Made by a program: the position numbers and the translations under genes | DNA from: JBCCWF01 sp038520475 | Lineage (GTDB): Bacteria; Cyanobacteriota; Cyanobacteriia; CAKZMO01 | DNA length: 26,985 nucleotides | Direction of reading: 5' to 3' | Assembly (NCBI GenBank): GCA_038520475.1 | Contig: JBCBLF010000035.1 | Span: 1 to 26,985, forward strand | Notes under the pieces: generated by a model | What the model was told of the DNA's origin: nothing | Databases searched by the model: none | The model's input: only the letters and a program-made list of their open reading frames with translations | Part shown: positions 1 to 8,975 of the stretch, piece by piece | Layout: every line of letters begins with the position of its first letter | How positions within the stretch are numbered: position 1 is the first letter of the stretch

Positions 1-1322
1 CGATAGGTCTCTTCTGCAATGCGCAGCGCTTCGTTCTTATTCTCTAGTAAGCGAAACGAATCTTGAAGCTGTCGCGACATGCTGTTGAACGAAGCGGCAA
101 GCCGATTGATTTCGACAAAGGAACTTGCTTCGATGTGCTGGTTGAGATTTCCTTGGGCGATTGCTTCTGACGCTTTAGCAATGCGAACAATTGGGCGAGT
201 CGTCAGTCGAGCTGTAAAGATGGCAATGGCTAATGCGATCGCAAGAGCAATTAGGCACAAGATGGCCGTTGTCTGTGTATTAGCAGTAATCTGTCCGATG
301 AAATCTGCCTCGGGGACAACCACAACAATCAGCCAGTCCAGCCCAAAATTGTCTCGAAAGGGAACAACTTCAAGAAACTGGCGCTTGCCATTCAGTAAAA
401 AGTCAAGACGTTGTACGTTATCGATGCGATCAAATCCTCCAAATTTCTCTGTTAAGTACTGTGCCGTACCTCTGACTAGCGTGTCTTGGCTTTCGATCGC
501 AGGTAAAGACGTTGCGTTTTCACCGGAGCCTTTCATTAACGGCTCATCAGTGGAGTTAGAAATCAAATGCCCGTTTCGGTCGATTACAAATGCTTGCCCG
601 CTGATGCCGATGTCAAGATTTTTGAGAAACGATCGAAATTCCTCAGGCAGCACGACATCGGTTGCACAAACCCCTAGTAACTGACGACCCACTTTGTCAT
701 AGACCGGAAGACTGGCTGTGATGTTGGGTAAGCCAGTTGAAAAGGCGATGTAGACATCCGTCCAAGTTGCGCGCTGAAGAGATGTTGCGGCTTGAAACCA
801 AGGGCGAGTACGGGCGTCAAACGGTCTATCTGAGCCTTGAATGAGAAACGTGCGATCGCCATTGACATCTAGGTTGTAATAATCGCGAAAGAAGCGATTT
901 GACTCATTGCCATAGGATAGTTTCAGCCTGCCGTTTTCGGGCGATCGCAATACCCCAAAAAACTCACCTTTTCTTGCGCTTCCACAGTACACAAAAGCGA
1001 CGGTTGGGGCGATTTTCATTTGCTGATAGAGTTGACCTTCCCCAAATTGAGCATTAACAATATCAAGCTCCCCCCGAGAAAAAGCGGCTGCGTTGAGTCG
1101 ATTAATTTCGTGTGGTGTTTCGAAATAGCTTTGGAGTTCTCGCTTAATTCGTTCAGTCAGTTCTTGCCTTAGCTGAGATGCGAGTGAGTTAACAGCTTGT
1201 TGTCCGTTGCGAAACGATAGATATCCCACGATACCCACGATCGTTACAATCTCAAGCATCAACGGGATAATCAATGCTGTTGGGAGAGAAACGTGCTGAA
1301 TTGCCTTGAAAGGGAGTTTCAT
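1..1322 (-). CDS. dCache-HAMP membrane sensor (5' part, runs off window)
   Basis: About 440 residues are visible in one open minus-strand frame; the 3' end lies beyond the left edge. Order: short cytoplasmic tail, membrane segment (about residues 13-35), a large extracytoplasmic dCache-type sensing domain (about 40-340) with the motif RTRPWF near residue 172, a second membrane segment (about 346-370), then a HAMP linker containing ASSFVEINRLAASFNSMS. The last residues, LLENKNEALRIAEETYR, are the usual run-in to a PAS domain in cyanobacterial signalling proteins. The effector is therefore not visible and could be a PAS-linked adenylate/guanylate cyclase, histidine kinase or diguanylate cyclase. 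Role inferred: sensing a small extracellular ligand. The start at 1322 is chosen because the membrane segment follows at a normal distance; an in-frame ATG at 1391 would add 23 residues, and neither has a good ribosome site. Architecture sure, output unknown. Confidence 0.85.
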   Translation of the reverse strand, partial: MKLPFKAIQHVSLPTALIIPLMLEIVTIVGIVGYLSFRNGQQAVNSLASQLRQELTERIKRELQSYFETPHEINRLNAAAFSRGELDIVNAQFGEGQLYQQMKIAPTVAFVYCGSARKGEFFGVLRSPENGRLKLSYGNESNRFFRDYYNLDVNGDRTFLIQGSDRPFDARTRPWFQAATSLQRATWTDVYIAFSTGLPNITASLPVYDKVGRQLLGVCATDVVLPEEFRSFLKNLDIGISGQAFVIDRNGHLISNSTDEPLMKGSGENATSLPAIESQDTLVRGTAQYLTEKFGGFDRIDNVQRLDFLLNGKRQFLEVVPFRDNFGLDWLIVVVVPEADFIGQITANTQTTAILCLIALAIALAIAIFTARLTTRPIVRIAKASEAIAQGNLNQHIEASSFVEINRLAASFNSMSRQLQDSFRLLENKNEALRIAEETY

Positions 1323-2136
1323 AACCCGTTGTGAAACTTTTTGGAGCACGATGTGAATATTTCTATCGTTGATTCTAAACGGCGATCGCATCATATATTG
1401 ATTAGCGATGCATTTATTTGGGAGAGCCCGATTGAGGGGTAGTTGTTATGAGAGCAACACGTGGAGCCTGCTATCATTCACAAACATTACGTTAGTCTCA
1501 GCAGTCAACAACGAATGCTAAATGATTCAACGCTTCTAGAAGAATACCCTACACAGCAAAAGAGGTTGATCCGGCTTTATTTTTATTAGGAAATTTTTAT
1601 TAGGAAGTCAACGTGTCAACAACTCGTTGTTATGCCATCAGCCTGTTGATGTGTTGGATAGATAGATATAGGTATGCAGAAACTACCTTTACTACTGTTC
1701 AAAGGTGGTTGTGATAGTCCTATTTTTCAGAAACACCTGTGTGAAAACGGAGCGAATAAAAACTGCTTTACAATATTTAAGCAACTTGACTGGCAACACT
1801 CTTGAACTCGACAGTCTGCTGTAGCTCAGCATTCTGCCTGAGTTTAATGATTTAGCTGAGTCAATTAAATTGAATGAACCAGTGTTGGCGTAGCCCATCA
1901 AAATTATTACTGCTACTGGGTTTTGCTTCACTTATTGCCAACCTCTATCAGAATGGTTGGCCGTTAATCAGGCGACCAATACTCTGACGGATTTGCGCGG
2001 AGTCAAATATCTAAGCTGGTATCATCTTTTTTCTGAGTGATGCCTGAGTCCGAGTGATGCCTAAATCCGAAATGAGTTTGAGCGACGCCTTCTTCCTACA
2101 ATTATCTTCATCAAAGATGGTGCAACAAGTTAAGGC
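1323..2136. other. Long non-coding spacer with two small tandem repeats
   Basis: No gene can be supported here. It holds a perfect 14-bp tandem duplication ATTTTTATTAGGAA at 1579-1592 and 1593-1606, and a 17-bp near-perfect tandem repeat (GAGTGATGCCTGAGTCC, then GAGTGATGCCTAAATCC) at 2035-2068. The stretch 1760-2040 read on the plus strand looks faintly protein-like but is broken by two TAG codons; I could not tie it to a family, so a decayed gene is possible but unproven. Promoters for the sensor (leftward) and the NnrU-like gene (rightward) should lie here. Confidence 0.5.
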
Positions 2137-2838
2137 ATGACAGCAGATTGGATAACAACGAGCCACGTTACGATGGCAGCACTACTTCTTGGATTTGCGA
2201 TCGCCCATAGTGGGCTTGCAGCCCTTAGACCTAAAGCAGAAACGTGGGTTGGCGCCAGACTTTATCGAGTGTTTTTTGCTCTCGTCAGCATTCCTTTTGC
2301 AACTGTGCTTATCGTGTATTTCATTCGGCATCGATATGACGGTGTGCAGTTGTGGAATGTGCAGGGTGTTCCGGGCGTCGAACCTTTCGTCTGGATTGTG
2401 TCAGCCATCTCGTTTGTGTTTCTTTATCCAGCAACATTTAATTTATTAGAGGTTGCTGCGGTACAAAAGCCTCAGGTTCATCTCTATGAAACAGGCATTA
2501 TCCGCATCACGCGCCATCCTCAAATGGTCGGCCAAGTGATGTGGTGCATTGCGCATACGCTTTGGCTAGGAACGACCTTCATGATGGTGACCTCAGCGGG
2601 GCTGATTCTTCATCACCTATTTGCGGTGTGGCACGGCGATCGCCGTTTAGCGAGTCGTTATGGAGAGGCTTTTGAAGCGGTAAAAGCCCGGACGTCTGTG
2701 GTTCCTTTTGCAGCGATCGCTCAGGGTAAACAGACGCTCAAATTTGGTGAATTCCTAAAACCTGCCTATTTAGGAATTGCTATCTTTGTCGGTCTTTTTT
2801 GGTGGGTTCATCCTACCCTAATCATTGCCGCAAGCTAA
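2137..2838 (+). CDS. NnrU / Z-ISO family integral membrane protein
   Basis: 233 residues with about six hydrophobic membrane spans. Family signatures are visible: an early GFAIAHSGLAALRP block, the central RITRHPQMVGQVMWC motif (about residues 127-141) and the later LILHHLFAVWHGDRRL motif with its clustered His residues. In this superfamily the plant relative Z-ISO is a haem-binding 15-cis-zeta-carotene isomerase, while NnrU was named from nitrite/nitric-oxide respiration loci. In a cyanobacterium with no denitrification genes nearby, a carotenoid- or haem-related membrane role is the more natural guess, but this is inference. The gene stands alone, convergent with the small minus-strand gene that ends at 2893. 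The start is the ATG directly before the first hydrophobic stretch. An 86-codon frame inside it at 2189 is a shadow. Confidence 0.88.
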   Translation: MTADWITTSHVTMAALLLGFAIAHSGLAALRPKAETWVGARLYRVFFALVSIPFATVLIVYFIRHRYDGVQLWNVQGVPGVEPFVWIVSAISFVFLYPATFNLLEVAAVQKPQVHLYETGIIRITRHPQMVGQVMWCIAHTLWLGTTFMMVTSAGLILHHLFAVWHGDRRLASRYGEAFEAVKARTSVVPFAAIAQGKQTLKFGEFLKPAYLGIAIFVGLFWWVHPTLIIAAS

Positions 2839-2892
2839 GTGGGACTGTCCTGCTGAAACTGTTACGTCGAATAGATTGATGGCAAGCGATGT

Positions 2893-3348
2893 TTATTGAG
2901 ATATGTCGGTGGGCAGGGTGATATCGAGCTGATTGGCGATCGCCTCAACCTGTTCCTGAAGTCGAAACATGTCTTGCCGTGTTTCAATAACGAGGGTTGC
3001 TAATCGATCGAATGGAAGGTCAGTTCCATCAAGAGCAGGTGTGGGTTCAGGCTCTGGGGAGCTGATCACTGGGCTAGGGCGTGAGTCTCCAGTTGTGCGT
3101 GATAGTCGATTGATTTCAGATTGTAGTTGGCTGATTTGCGATCGCAATGAGCGAGTTTCAGATTCGAGGCGAGAGACCCGAAACTCAACTCGCTGAGAAG
3201 CTTCAGCAGGATGACTCGTTAGATGAGCCACGATTAACACGACTATCACAACGATGCCAACAGTGAGCGATCGCCAAAATTGACGAAAACGCTGGCGCAC
3301 AAGTTGATTGTTGATAATTGATTTCATCCGACCATAAGTTCGCAACAT
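2893..3348 (-). CDS. Small single-span membrane protein with coiled coil
   Basis: 151 residues of unrecognised function. A basic N-terminus is followed by one strong membrane span or uncleaved signal anchor (about residues 29-46, VGIVVIVVLIVAHLTS). Then comes a heptad-rich coiled coil (about 50-85, VSRLESETRSLRSQISQLQS), a Pro/Ser/Glu-rich linker (about 90-112) and a second short amphipathic helix region near the C-terminus. Expected topology is a short cytoplasmic tail with the coiled coil in the periplasm. Such small anchored coiled-coil proteins are common in cyanobacteria and mostly unnamed. An internal ATG at 3327 (MKSIINNQ) is an equally possible start; neither has a clear ribosome site. 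It is convergent with the NnrU-like gene (55-bp gap). Confidence 0.75.
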   Translation of the reverse strand: MLRTYGRMKSIINNQLVRQRFRQFWRSLTVGIVVIVVLIVAHLTSHPAEASQRVEFRVSRLESETRSLRSQISQLQSEINRLSRTTGDSRPSPVISSPEPEPTPALDGTDLPFDRLATLVIETRQDMFRLQEQVEAIANQLDITLPTDISQ

Positions 3349-3961
3349 GTTTGGTTGCGCTTTCAGGATAGATCATATTTCAGTGGACCCTGTAAAAGCG
3401 GCGAATTGCTTGCCTAGAAAACTAATGTCAATTGCGTTTATCCACGCACACCTGATCGATCGAGTTCTCGGACATCCAACGTCGTGTTGAAGCCCTGGTT
3501 GCCGGAATTCCACAATATAATTTTAGCCATTTAGGCTAGGACACCGAGTATCATGCGGTTCCTTGGCATATCGCCAAATGGTTCGCCGTCTTGTCTTAAC
3601 GAAACTGGCGACGGCTATAACGATCATTTGCCCATTCGTTGGATAGACATAACGTTCATAGAAAATTTATGGAGAAAATTTAGTTGAGTGATTTCGATCA
3701 CTTACTTCATTGAGACTAGACACAGTCATGAGGGCGAAATTGTCTCAGGTCACACTGTATTAAATAAACAAGAGCCCACAAGAACCCCCACGCCCGCTTC
3801 TGGCAACTTAACTGAGCCCCTTCGAGCCCCCAGTTAAGTTGCCAGAAGCTTACTTTTTAAAGGGCCTATTCCACGATTGCGCAAACTTTGTCAAGTTGTT
3901 GATATCGCTGTTCTACATGATTGATGAAATGATTTGTGAGTCGATTGGGTTGGTTTCTTGC
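3349..3961. other. Non-coding spacer between dusA and the coiled-coil gene
   Basis: No reading frame worth reporting. The only strong structure is the perfect 19-bp inverted repeat at 3796-3849, listed separately. The rest is AT-rich sequence that should include the promoter of the minus-strand gene starting at 3348 and the 3' untranslated end of dusA. Confidence 0.5.
3796..3849. repeat. Perfect 19-bp inverted repeat (hairpin)
   Basis: Arms at 3796-3814 (GCTTCTGGCAACTTAACTG) and 3831-3849 are exact reverse complements. The 16-nt loop region is itself built of two GAGCCCC copies around TTC. It lies about 110 bp past the end of dusA and could cap its transcript, but no T-run follows on the minus strand. 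On the plus strand a TTTTT occurs shortly after the right arm, yet no plus-strand gene feeds it. A palindromic mobile or extragenic repeat is as likely as a terminator. Confidence 0.75.
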
Positions 3962-4963
3962 TTAAGAAACAGGCATCGTCATCTCAGTTGGCATATTTGC
4001 TAGTGCTGTTTTGATGACTTCAATACTCGCACCAGGTTTGCACGATCCTTCTGTCAACACTCGCTTCCATATGCGACTGCCTGGTCGACCACTAAAGAGT
4101 TGCAGCATGTGACGAGTTATTTTATTGAGTTTGAGTCCTGTGTCAGTCCAGTGACTAATATATGGAAGCATCGCTTCGACAACTTGAAGGCGAGTGGGTT
4201 GCGGACGGCGATCGCCAAAGATATTGTCATCGGCCTGTGCAAATAGGTATGGGTCATCATAAGCGGCACGTCCGATCATGACTGCATCGACTGAATGCAG
4301 ATGATCTTGTGCATCCTCTAATGAGCGCAGTCCTCCGTTAATTTCGATGAAAAGATGAGGAAAATCTCGTTTGAGACGATGAACATCACCGTATCGTAAG
4401 GGAGGAACCGTGCGATTCTCCTTTGGACTGAGACCCTGTAGCCACGCTTTCCGCGCATGAACGGTAAACTGACGGCATCCAGCCGCTGAGACGGCCTGAA
4501 CAAAACGGGCCATGTCTTCGTAGCGATCGCAATTATCGATACCAATTCGGTGTTTGACAGACACAGGAAGTGACGAAGCGGCAATCATTGCTGCGACACA
4601 CTCTGCAACCCGATCAGGCTGTGCCATCAAACATGCCCCAAAATTGCCATTTTGGACGCGATCGCTCGGGCAGCCAACATTGAGATTAATTTCGTCATAG
4701 CCCATCTCCTCTGCAATGCGAGTGCATTGAGCGAGATCCGCTGGAGAATCTCCTCCCACTTGAAGAACTAACGGGTTTTCTTCGGGCGAGAATCCCAATA
4801 AATGCTGGCGATCGCCGTGTAAAATAGCCGCACTGGTTACCATCTCGGTGTAAAGCAGCGTCCGCTTGGTGATCTGTCGCATGAAATATCGAAAATGGCG
4901 ATCGGTCCGATCCATCATGGGTGCTACGCTCAGCGGGTAGCCAATGCTCTTTGGCTGAACCAT
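3962..4963 (-). CDS. dusA: tRNA-dihydrouridine(20/20a) synthase DusA
   Basis: FMN enzyme that reduces uridine to dihydrouridine in the D-loop of tRNAs using NADPH. DusA-type signatures run in order: SVAPMMDRTDRHFRYF at the N-terminus, LQVGGDSP, NLNVGCPSDRVQNGNFGACL with the catalytic Cys, VKHRIGID, the DusA-specific TVHARKAWLQGLSPKENR (phosphate and tRNA contacts), EINGG and MIGRAAYDDPYLF at the FMN phosphate site, then the C-terminal helical domain that recognises tRNA. I chose the ATG at 4963 (333 residues, usual family length), which has GAGGAG just upstream. An in-frame ATG at 5044 would add 27 non-conserved residues. All catalytic motifs are intact. It is transcribed alone; the TIR-WD40 gene upstream on the same strand is separated by a repeat element. 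Confidence 0.95.
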   Translation of the reverse strand: MVQPKSIGYPLSVAPMMDRTDRHFRYFMRQITKRTLLYTEMVTSAAILHGDRQHLLGFSPEENPLVLQVGGDSPADLAQCTRIAEEMGYDEINLNVGCPSDRVQNGNFGACLMAQPDRVAECVAAMIAASSLPVSVKHRIGIDNCDRYEDMARFVQAVSAAGCRQFTVHARKAWLQGLSPKENRTVPPLRYGDVHRLKRDFPHLFIEINGGLRSLEDAQDHLHSVDAVMIGRAAYDDPYLFAQADDNIFGDRRPQPTRLQVVEAMLPYISHWTDTGLKLNKITRHMLQLFSGRPGSRIWKRVLTEGSCKPGASIEVIKTALANMPTEMTMPVS

Positions 4964-5222
4964 AAACTCCTCATCTTGGAGCCTGGGCGCTTGTTCACCA
5001 TAGTGATCAGTTGATGGAACGGATGGAGTTGTAAGCCTAACCATTGCAAAGCCAATGAAGCACAGAATGTGTAGACTATCATCCTATCGATAAAATCCGA
5101 TAGCATAAAGGACTACTTTTTTGGAGCCGACTCACCTCGGGCTCAACGCACGACTACACATGGGCGAGCTACACTGCTCACCCACCATCTGTAACCCTTA
5201 TTGGATGCAGTGGATTCGAATG

Positions 5223-5304
5223 TAGCAGTGTGTCACTGCGTTAAGTGAGGTGGTGTGGAACCACACCACCTTTTCTGTACTTAATCAATGCACATGACGC
5301 TGTA
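5223..5304. repeat. MITE-like palindromic element, copy A
   Basis: Left end TAGCAGTGTG...GTTAAGTGA closely matches the left end of copy B at 18471. Core hairpin GGTGGTGTGG (5249-5258) pairs with CCACACCACC (5261-5270). The right end, read on the other strand, begins TACAGCG and reaches TTAAG at the same distance as in copy B. TA dinucleotides stand at both outer ends, as expected for elements moved by TA-targeting (IS630/Tc1-type) transposases; that assignment is inference. It sits between the TIR-WD40 gene and dusA. Confidence 0.65.
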
Positions 5305-5319
5305 AGTTTGGTCAATTCC

Positions 5320-8127
5320 TTAATCGCATGCCTGACGAATATGGTCGTCTAGGTTCGGATTTGTTCTCAAATAGTTTTCAAGATGAGTGCAGGCTTCAGC
5401 TAAAAGATTGTGCATTCGATCTGCTCCCCCATTAGTTTGTAATTTTTCGATGTCATCCAAGTCCCATAAAATCATCGTTGTGTCAGCACTTGCAGATGCA
5501 AGCGTTTTGCCGTTTGGATGGAAGCTAACGGCCCGGACCCAATCCTGATGTTCTTGCAATGTTGCGATGCGCTGGCCGTCTTCAGGAGACCATAGGTTGA
5601 TCCAGCCGTCGCGTCCTGAACTCGCAAGTAATCGACCGTCAGCGCTGAAGGCAACATCCCAGACCCAATCGTCATGACCTTCAAGAATGTGATGCGGCTC
5701 CTGTTGGAATCGTTCCGTTTCCTCATCCCACTTCCAGATGATGACGGTTTTGTCACTGCTAGCGGTGGCAAACATGCTTCCGTCAGGATGATGATAGAGC
5801 GCATTGATCCATCCGCGATGTCCCTCTAGGGTTTGAAGTAAGTTGCCCTCAAGATCCCAAACCTTCACAAGTCCATCAGCACCAACTGAGACGAAGCGAT
5901 CGCCCTCCCTCATAAAACTGACATCAATGGCCTCGGGGTCATGGGCATCAATGGTGTTTAGAAGAGTACCGTCCAAATCCCATAAACGGACTGTTCCATC
6001 TGCACTGGCCGATGCAATCAAATCACTATTCGGGGAAATGCTCAGGTTCCAAACTGTAGAGGTGTGACCTTCGAAAATGTGTTCAGGGGTTGGATCAACC
6101 TCATTGAATACCGCATCCATATCCCAGAACTGCATTGTGTTGTCATAGCTTGCTGTGATCATAAAGGTCTGCTCACGACTGATATTGACGTTTCTCAGAC
6201 CATCGGTGTATCTCAGAATTTTTCGTAGCGTTCCATCTCGATTCCAGAGTCGAATTGTTTCATCGGTTCCCGTTGACGCAATTGTTTCACCGTCGGGTGT
6301 AAAACGAACCCCATTTAAGCTGGATCGATGACCCTGTAATACTTCGACGAGGGCACCTCTAAGGCTATACAGGCGAATTGTGCCATCTGATCCGCCTGCT
6401 GCAAGCATCTGATTGTCTGGCGCAAACTGCGCGCTCTTGACGCCGCCAATTAAACCACTGTATGTCTTAAATAATGTTCCTTCCAGACTCCAAATGCGTA
6501 CAGTATTGTCGTCGCTGGCGGTTGCAATCATTTCACCATTTGGAGAAAATCGAACCGACATGATCCAATTGGTGTGGCCATGTAAGATTCGGATTAATTC
6601 ACCGGATTTCGTCCATAGCCGAACTGTGTCATCTGAGCTGGCCGTTGCAATTTTGTTGCCATCGGGTGAGAAATGAACCGACCAAATATGGTCGCCATGG
6701 CCAGAAAGCGTGGACAGCAGATCTCCGTTCAAGTTCCATACCTTGGCTGTGCGATCGCTGCCTGCTGAAACAAAAGTTTGGCTATTTGGGCTGAAATTAA
6801 CTTCATTCACAGCTCCGTGACTGTGCTGTAGCGTGTGTAGCAACTCACCGGATAAATTCCATAGGTTGAGTTGCCCCTCGATGGTTCCAGATACGAGATG
6901 AGTTCCATCCGGGCTAACGCTCACGGTTCTGACGGCGGAATCGTGCTCCAGAGTTTGAATGAGCTGACCATCAGCGACGTTCCAAATCTTGACCGTTTTA
7001 TCGGCGCTAGCCGTTATCAGCTGCTGCCCGTCGGAGAAAAACCTAACGTCACGGACCTGGTCATCGTGCGGTAGAGGAGCTTCTAAAGCAAGACTCCCAT
7101 CGCTGTTCCACACCAAAACCGTATTGTCGTCACTAGCTGATGCAATGAGTTCACCATCTGATGAAAAGGCGATCGCATTGACCGTATCGCGATGGCGCTC
7201 AAGGCGATTCAACTCATTTACATCATAGACGGCTTGCCTCAAAGCCGTTTGCGCCCGGTGCTTGACATCATCGGACAGCGATTGAATTTGCTGAGCTTCC
7301 TTTGCAGCCAACACGCTTGAAACGAGAGCTCCAAGCTGATCCTTTGACATTAACTGAGATTCAGCCAGACTGGTCAGCGCTAACACATGTTCTCGAATGG
7401 CAGCTCGCCGTTGAATATCAGCCCAGAAAGCCAAGCCTGCCATTGCTACTAGGCCAGCTGCAACGAAGCCCAAAGTTGCACGTTGATTCTTGATTTTGTT
7501 ATTGGAGCTTTCAAGAACATACTGACTTTGCAGTAGGGTTGGCTGAGGTTCTTTGCTGTCGCTTTCTCCACACAGCTTTTGCGCATCTTCGAGATCATGA
7601 CCTCGAAGCAGATAGCATTGGCTCCGGTTTTTGCCATCCCATTCAATGGCTCGCGTTAGGAGACGCGTATGCTCTCGAAGATAATCTAAATCGGTGTCAA
7701 TTGCCTCGATGAGAGTATGAAAAGCAGCATCAAAGTCATCGGCTTCCCGAAAGAAAATCCAGTTTAATGAGGCGAGCTCGGGTCTAACATCGCTGGGATT
7801 AACGTCTTGATGCAAAATTGGAATCAGCCGCTTATTGTACTTAACGGCGTGATCAATCTCCAGACCGCATTCATAAGACTCAATGGATGGAGGGCTGATC
7901 ACAAACACAAGCACTGAGGCGGCTTCAATGCCACTGTAAATTTCTTGGCGCCAGTCGGCGTTAGGAGGAATGTCTTCCCAATCAACCCAGACGTTGCGAC
8001 CGGTGTTGGAAAATGCTTGACACAAGCGCTGGACAAACTCTTTATTCCGTCGTGAGTAAGAAATAAATATTTCGTTTTTATTCGCAGTCAATTGGGAGGC
8101 GATCGCCTCGGAAGATGCAATGGTCAT
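5320..8127 (-). CDS. TIR domain / transmembrane / 14x WD40 protein
   Basis: 935 residues. TIR domain about 17-150: starts NEIFISYSRRNKEFVQRL, has VWVDWEDI and VLVFVISPPSIESYECGLE. Glu90 sits where catalytic TIR NADases carry their glutamate. A linker (about 150-210, LREHTRLLTRAIEW... and LLRGHDLEDAQ) resembles that of other cyanobacterial signalling WD40 proteins. One hydrophobic segment (about 219-236) follows, then a helical stretch. Fourteen WD40 repeats (about 305-895) come next, enough for two seven-bladed propellers; most carry the D-x-T-V-x-x-W pattern. There is no Walker A/B NTPase module, unlike STAND proteins. Inferred role: a receptor whose propellers detect a partner and whose TIR end signals or depletes NAD, possibly in defence or cell death; this is untested. 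The start is the first ATG before the TIR fold. Last blades are regular, so the gene looks intact. Confidence 0.92.
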   Translation of the reverse strand: MTIASSEAIASQLTANKNEIFISYSRRNKEFVQRLCQAFSNTGRNVWVDWEDIPPNADWRQEIYSGIEAASVLVFVISPPSIESYECGLEIDHAVKYNKRLIPILHQDVNPSDVRPELASLNWIFFREADDFDAAFHTLIEAIDTDLDYLREHTRLLTRAIEWDGKNRSQCYLLRGHDLEDAQKLCGESDSKEPQPTLLQSQYVLESSNNKIKNQRATLGFVAAGLVAMAGLAFWADIQRRAAIREHVLALTSLAESQLMSKDQLGALVSSVLAAKEAQQIQSLSDDVKHRAQTALRQAVYDVNELNRLERHRDTVNAIAFSSDGELIASASDDNTVLVWNSDGSLALEAPLPHDDQVRDVRFFSDGQQLITASADKTVKIWNVADGQLIQTLEHDSAVRTVSVSPDGTHLVSGTIEGQLNLWNLSGELLHTLQHSHGAVNEVNFSPNSQTFVSAGSDRTAKVWNLNGDLLSTLSGHGDHIWSVHFSPDGNKIATASSDDTVRLWTKSGELIRILHGHTNWIMSVRFSPNGEMIATASDDNTVRIWSLEGTLFKTYSGLIGGVKSAQFAPDNQMLAAGGSDGTIRLYSLRGALVEVLQGHRSSLNGVRFTPDGETIASTGTDETIRLWNRDGTLRKILRYTDGLRNVNISREQTFMITASYDNTMQFWDMDAVFNEVDPTPEHIFEGHTSTVWNLSISPNSDLIASASADGTVRLWDLDGTLLNTIDAHDPEAIDVSFMREGDRFVSVGADGLVKVWDLEGNLLQTLEGHRGWINALYHHPDGSMFATASSDKTVIIWKWDEETERFQQEPHHILEGHDDWVWDVAFSADGRLLASSGRDGWINLWSPEDGQRIATLQEHQDWVRAVSFHPNGKTLASASADTTMILWDLDDIEKLQTNGGADRMHNLLAEACTHLENYLRTNPNLDDHIRQACD

Positions 8128-8724
8128 GTTTGTAATAGATGCAACCCGTGAACACTCAATACACAGACAAAGATGGTTGAGCTCATAATTCCCTAAAATC
8201 TATACTTCGAATCAGAAAAGAATTACGGATAAATACTGAATTTAGAGCAGGCGATCGCCCGAAAAATACCCATGACAAATCAGTTCAACTAACCCAATAA
8301 AATGACTAATCTCCTATCTGACTTTGCTTGAAGACTTCAGGACTGTGAAGGTTTGTGAGCCATGGCGCACCCTTTATATCCCCAAGGTGCAAGATATGGC
8401 TCACAGGATTTACACCTGCTTGTGGATGCTAGTAAGTCTGCAGCCGTAAACTATGCACTGATACGGCGAGGCTTGCGTAAGTTTTGACTGATTGAGACTG
8501 CAACAGCGAGCATCGCTGTGACGTTTAACTTACTTGACTCACTCAGCCTCTAGATTTCTATCATGCCAAGTTTATGCGGGTTTGGCGGAACCCTATCTTA
8601 TCTGCTGTTTCTCTAATGAGAATGGTGACGTTACTTAGTTAAGCTTTTCTGTGAATTTCTCAGGATTCAGGTTCTCTCTTAGTAGGCTTGAAGGACTTAC
8701 CTACTCAAAGGAGCTACTATCACT
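8128..8724. other. Divergent non-coding spacer with a hairpin
   Basis: Roughly 600 bp between the divergent TIR-WD40 gene and the small plus-strand gene. It must contain both promoters, but no motif is clear enough to call. A two-step hairpin lies at 8355-8404 and is listed separately. AGTAGG (8681-8686) and CCTACT (8700-8705) form a small inverted repeat immediately before the ribosome site of the 8725 gene. No reading frame is supported. Confidence 0.5.
8355..8404. repeat. Two-step hairpin in divergent spacer
   Basis: Outer arms GTGAGCCAT (8355-8363) and ATGGCTCAC (8396-8404) are exact complements. Inner arms GCACC (8367-8371) and GGTGC (8386-8390) add a second stem separated by an unequal internal loop. 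Imperfect inverted similarity seems to continue outward for some 15 bp. It could be a terminator, a structured RNA leader or another small palindromic element; its termini do not match the TAGCAG-type copies. Confidence 0.55.
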
Positions 8725-8907
8725 ATGTTTTTTCCTTGGTGTCAACCGATGGGATGCCATCATCAAAGTACCCAAGATTATCGAGAACATCGCCTTCGTT
8801 TTCTTCGTTGGGTTAAAGACTCGCTAGAGACACGGCTGGCTGCTGTAAATGCAGCAATTGAGAGCATCGAGTCTCAAGTACAGCGAGATACTGAAAATCC
8901 TGCCTAG
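8725..8907 (+). CDS. Small conserved-looking protein with Cys/His N-terminus
   Basis: 60 residues, soluble. The N-terminus FFPWCQPMGCHHQ carries Cys6, Cys11, His12 and His13, a possible metal-binding cluster. The remainder is predicted alpha-helical (about 18-52: HRLRFLRWVKDSLETRLAAV, then NAAIESIESQ), ending in a short polar tail. The ribosome site AAGGAG (8708-8713) stands 11 nt before ATG, better than that of most genes here, which supports translation. The LETRLAAVNAAI-type helix is familiar from small hypothetical cyanobacterial proteins, but I know no function for them. It is convergent with the pentapeptide gene, with repeat copy E1 between them. Confidence 0.72.
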   Translation: MFFPWCQPMGCHHQSTQDYREHRLRFLRWVKDSLETRLAAVNAAIESIESQVQRDTENPA

Positions 8908-8975
8908 CAGCATATGATGCACGAACCAAGGAACAGTAGGGTTCTGCACGCGTGTATCATTGCAGTCTGCAAGAC

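Noticed and set aside
79..684. 201-codon plus-strand frame
   Set aside because: Antisense to the dCache-HAMP sensor, whose minus-strand translation shows clear membrane spans and family motifs; the plus frame has no recognisable features.
1692..2040. 79-codon minus frame and a protein-like plus-strand stretch in the 1.3-2.1 kb spacer
   Set aside because: The minus frame resembles no family. The plus stretch is broken by two TAG codons and could not be matched to anything, so neither gene nor pseudogene can be claimed.
5249..5278. Plus-strand terminator formed by the hairpin followed by TTTT
   Set aside because: There is no plus-strand gene upstream of it; both neighbours are on the minus strand, and the structure is explained as the core of repeat copy A.
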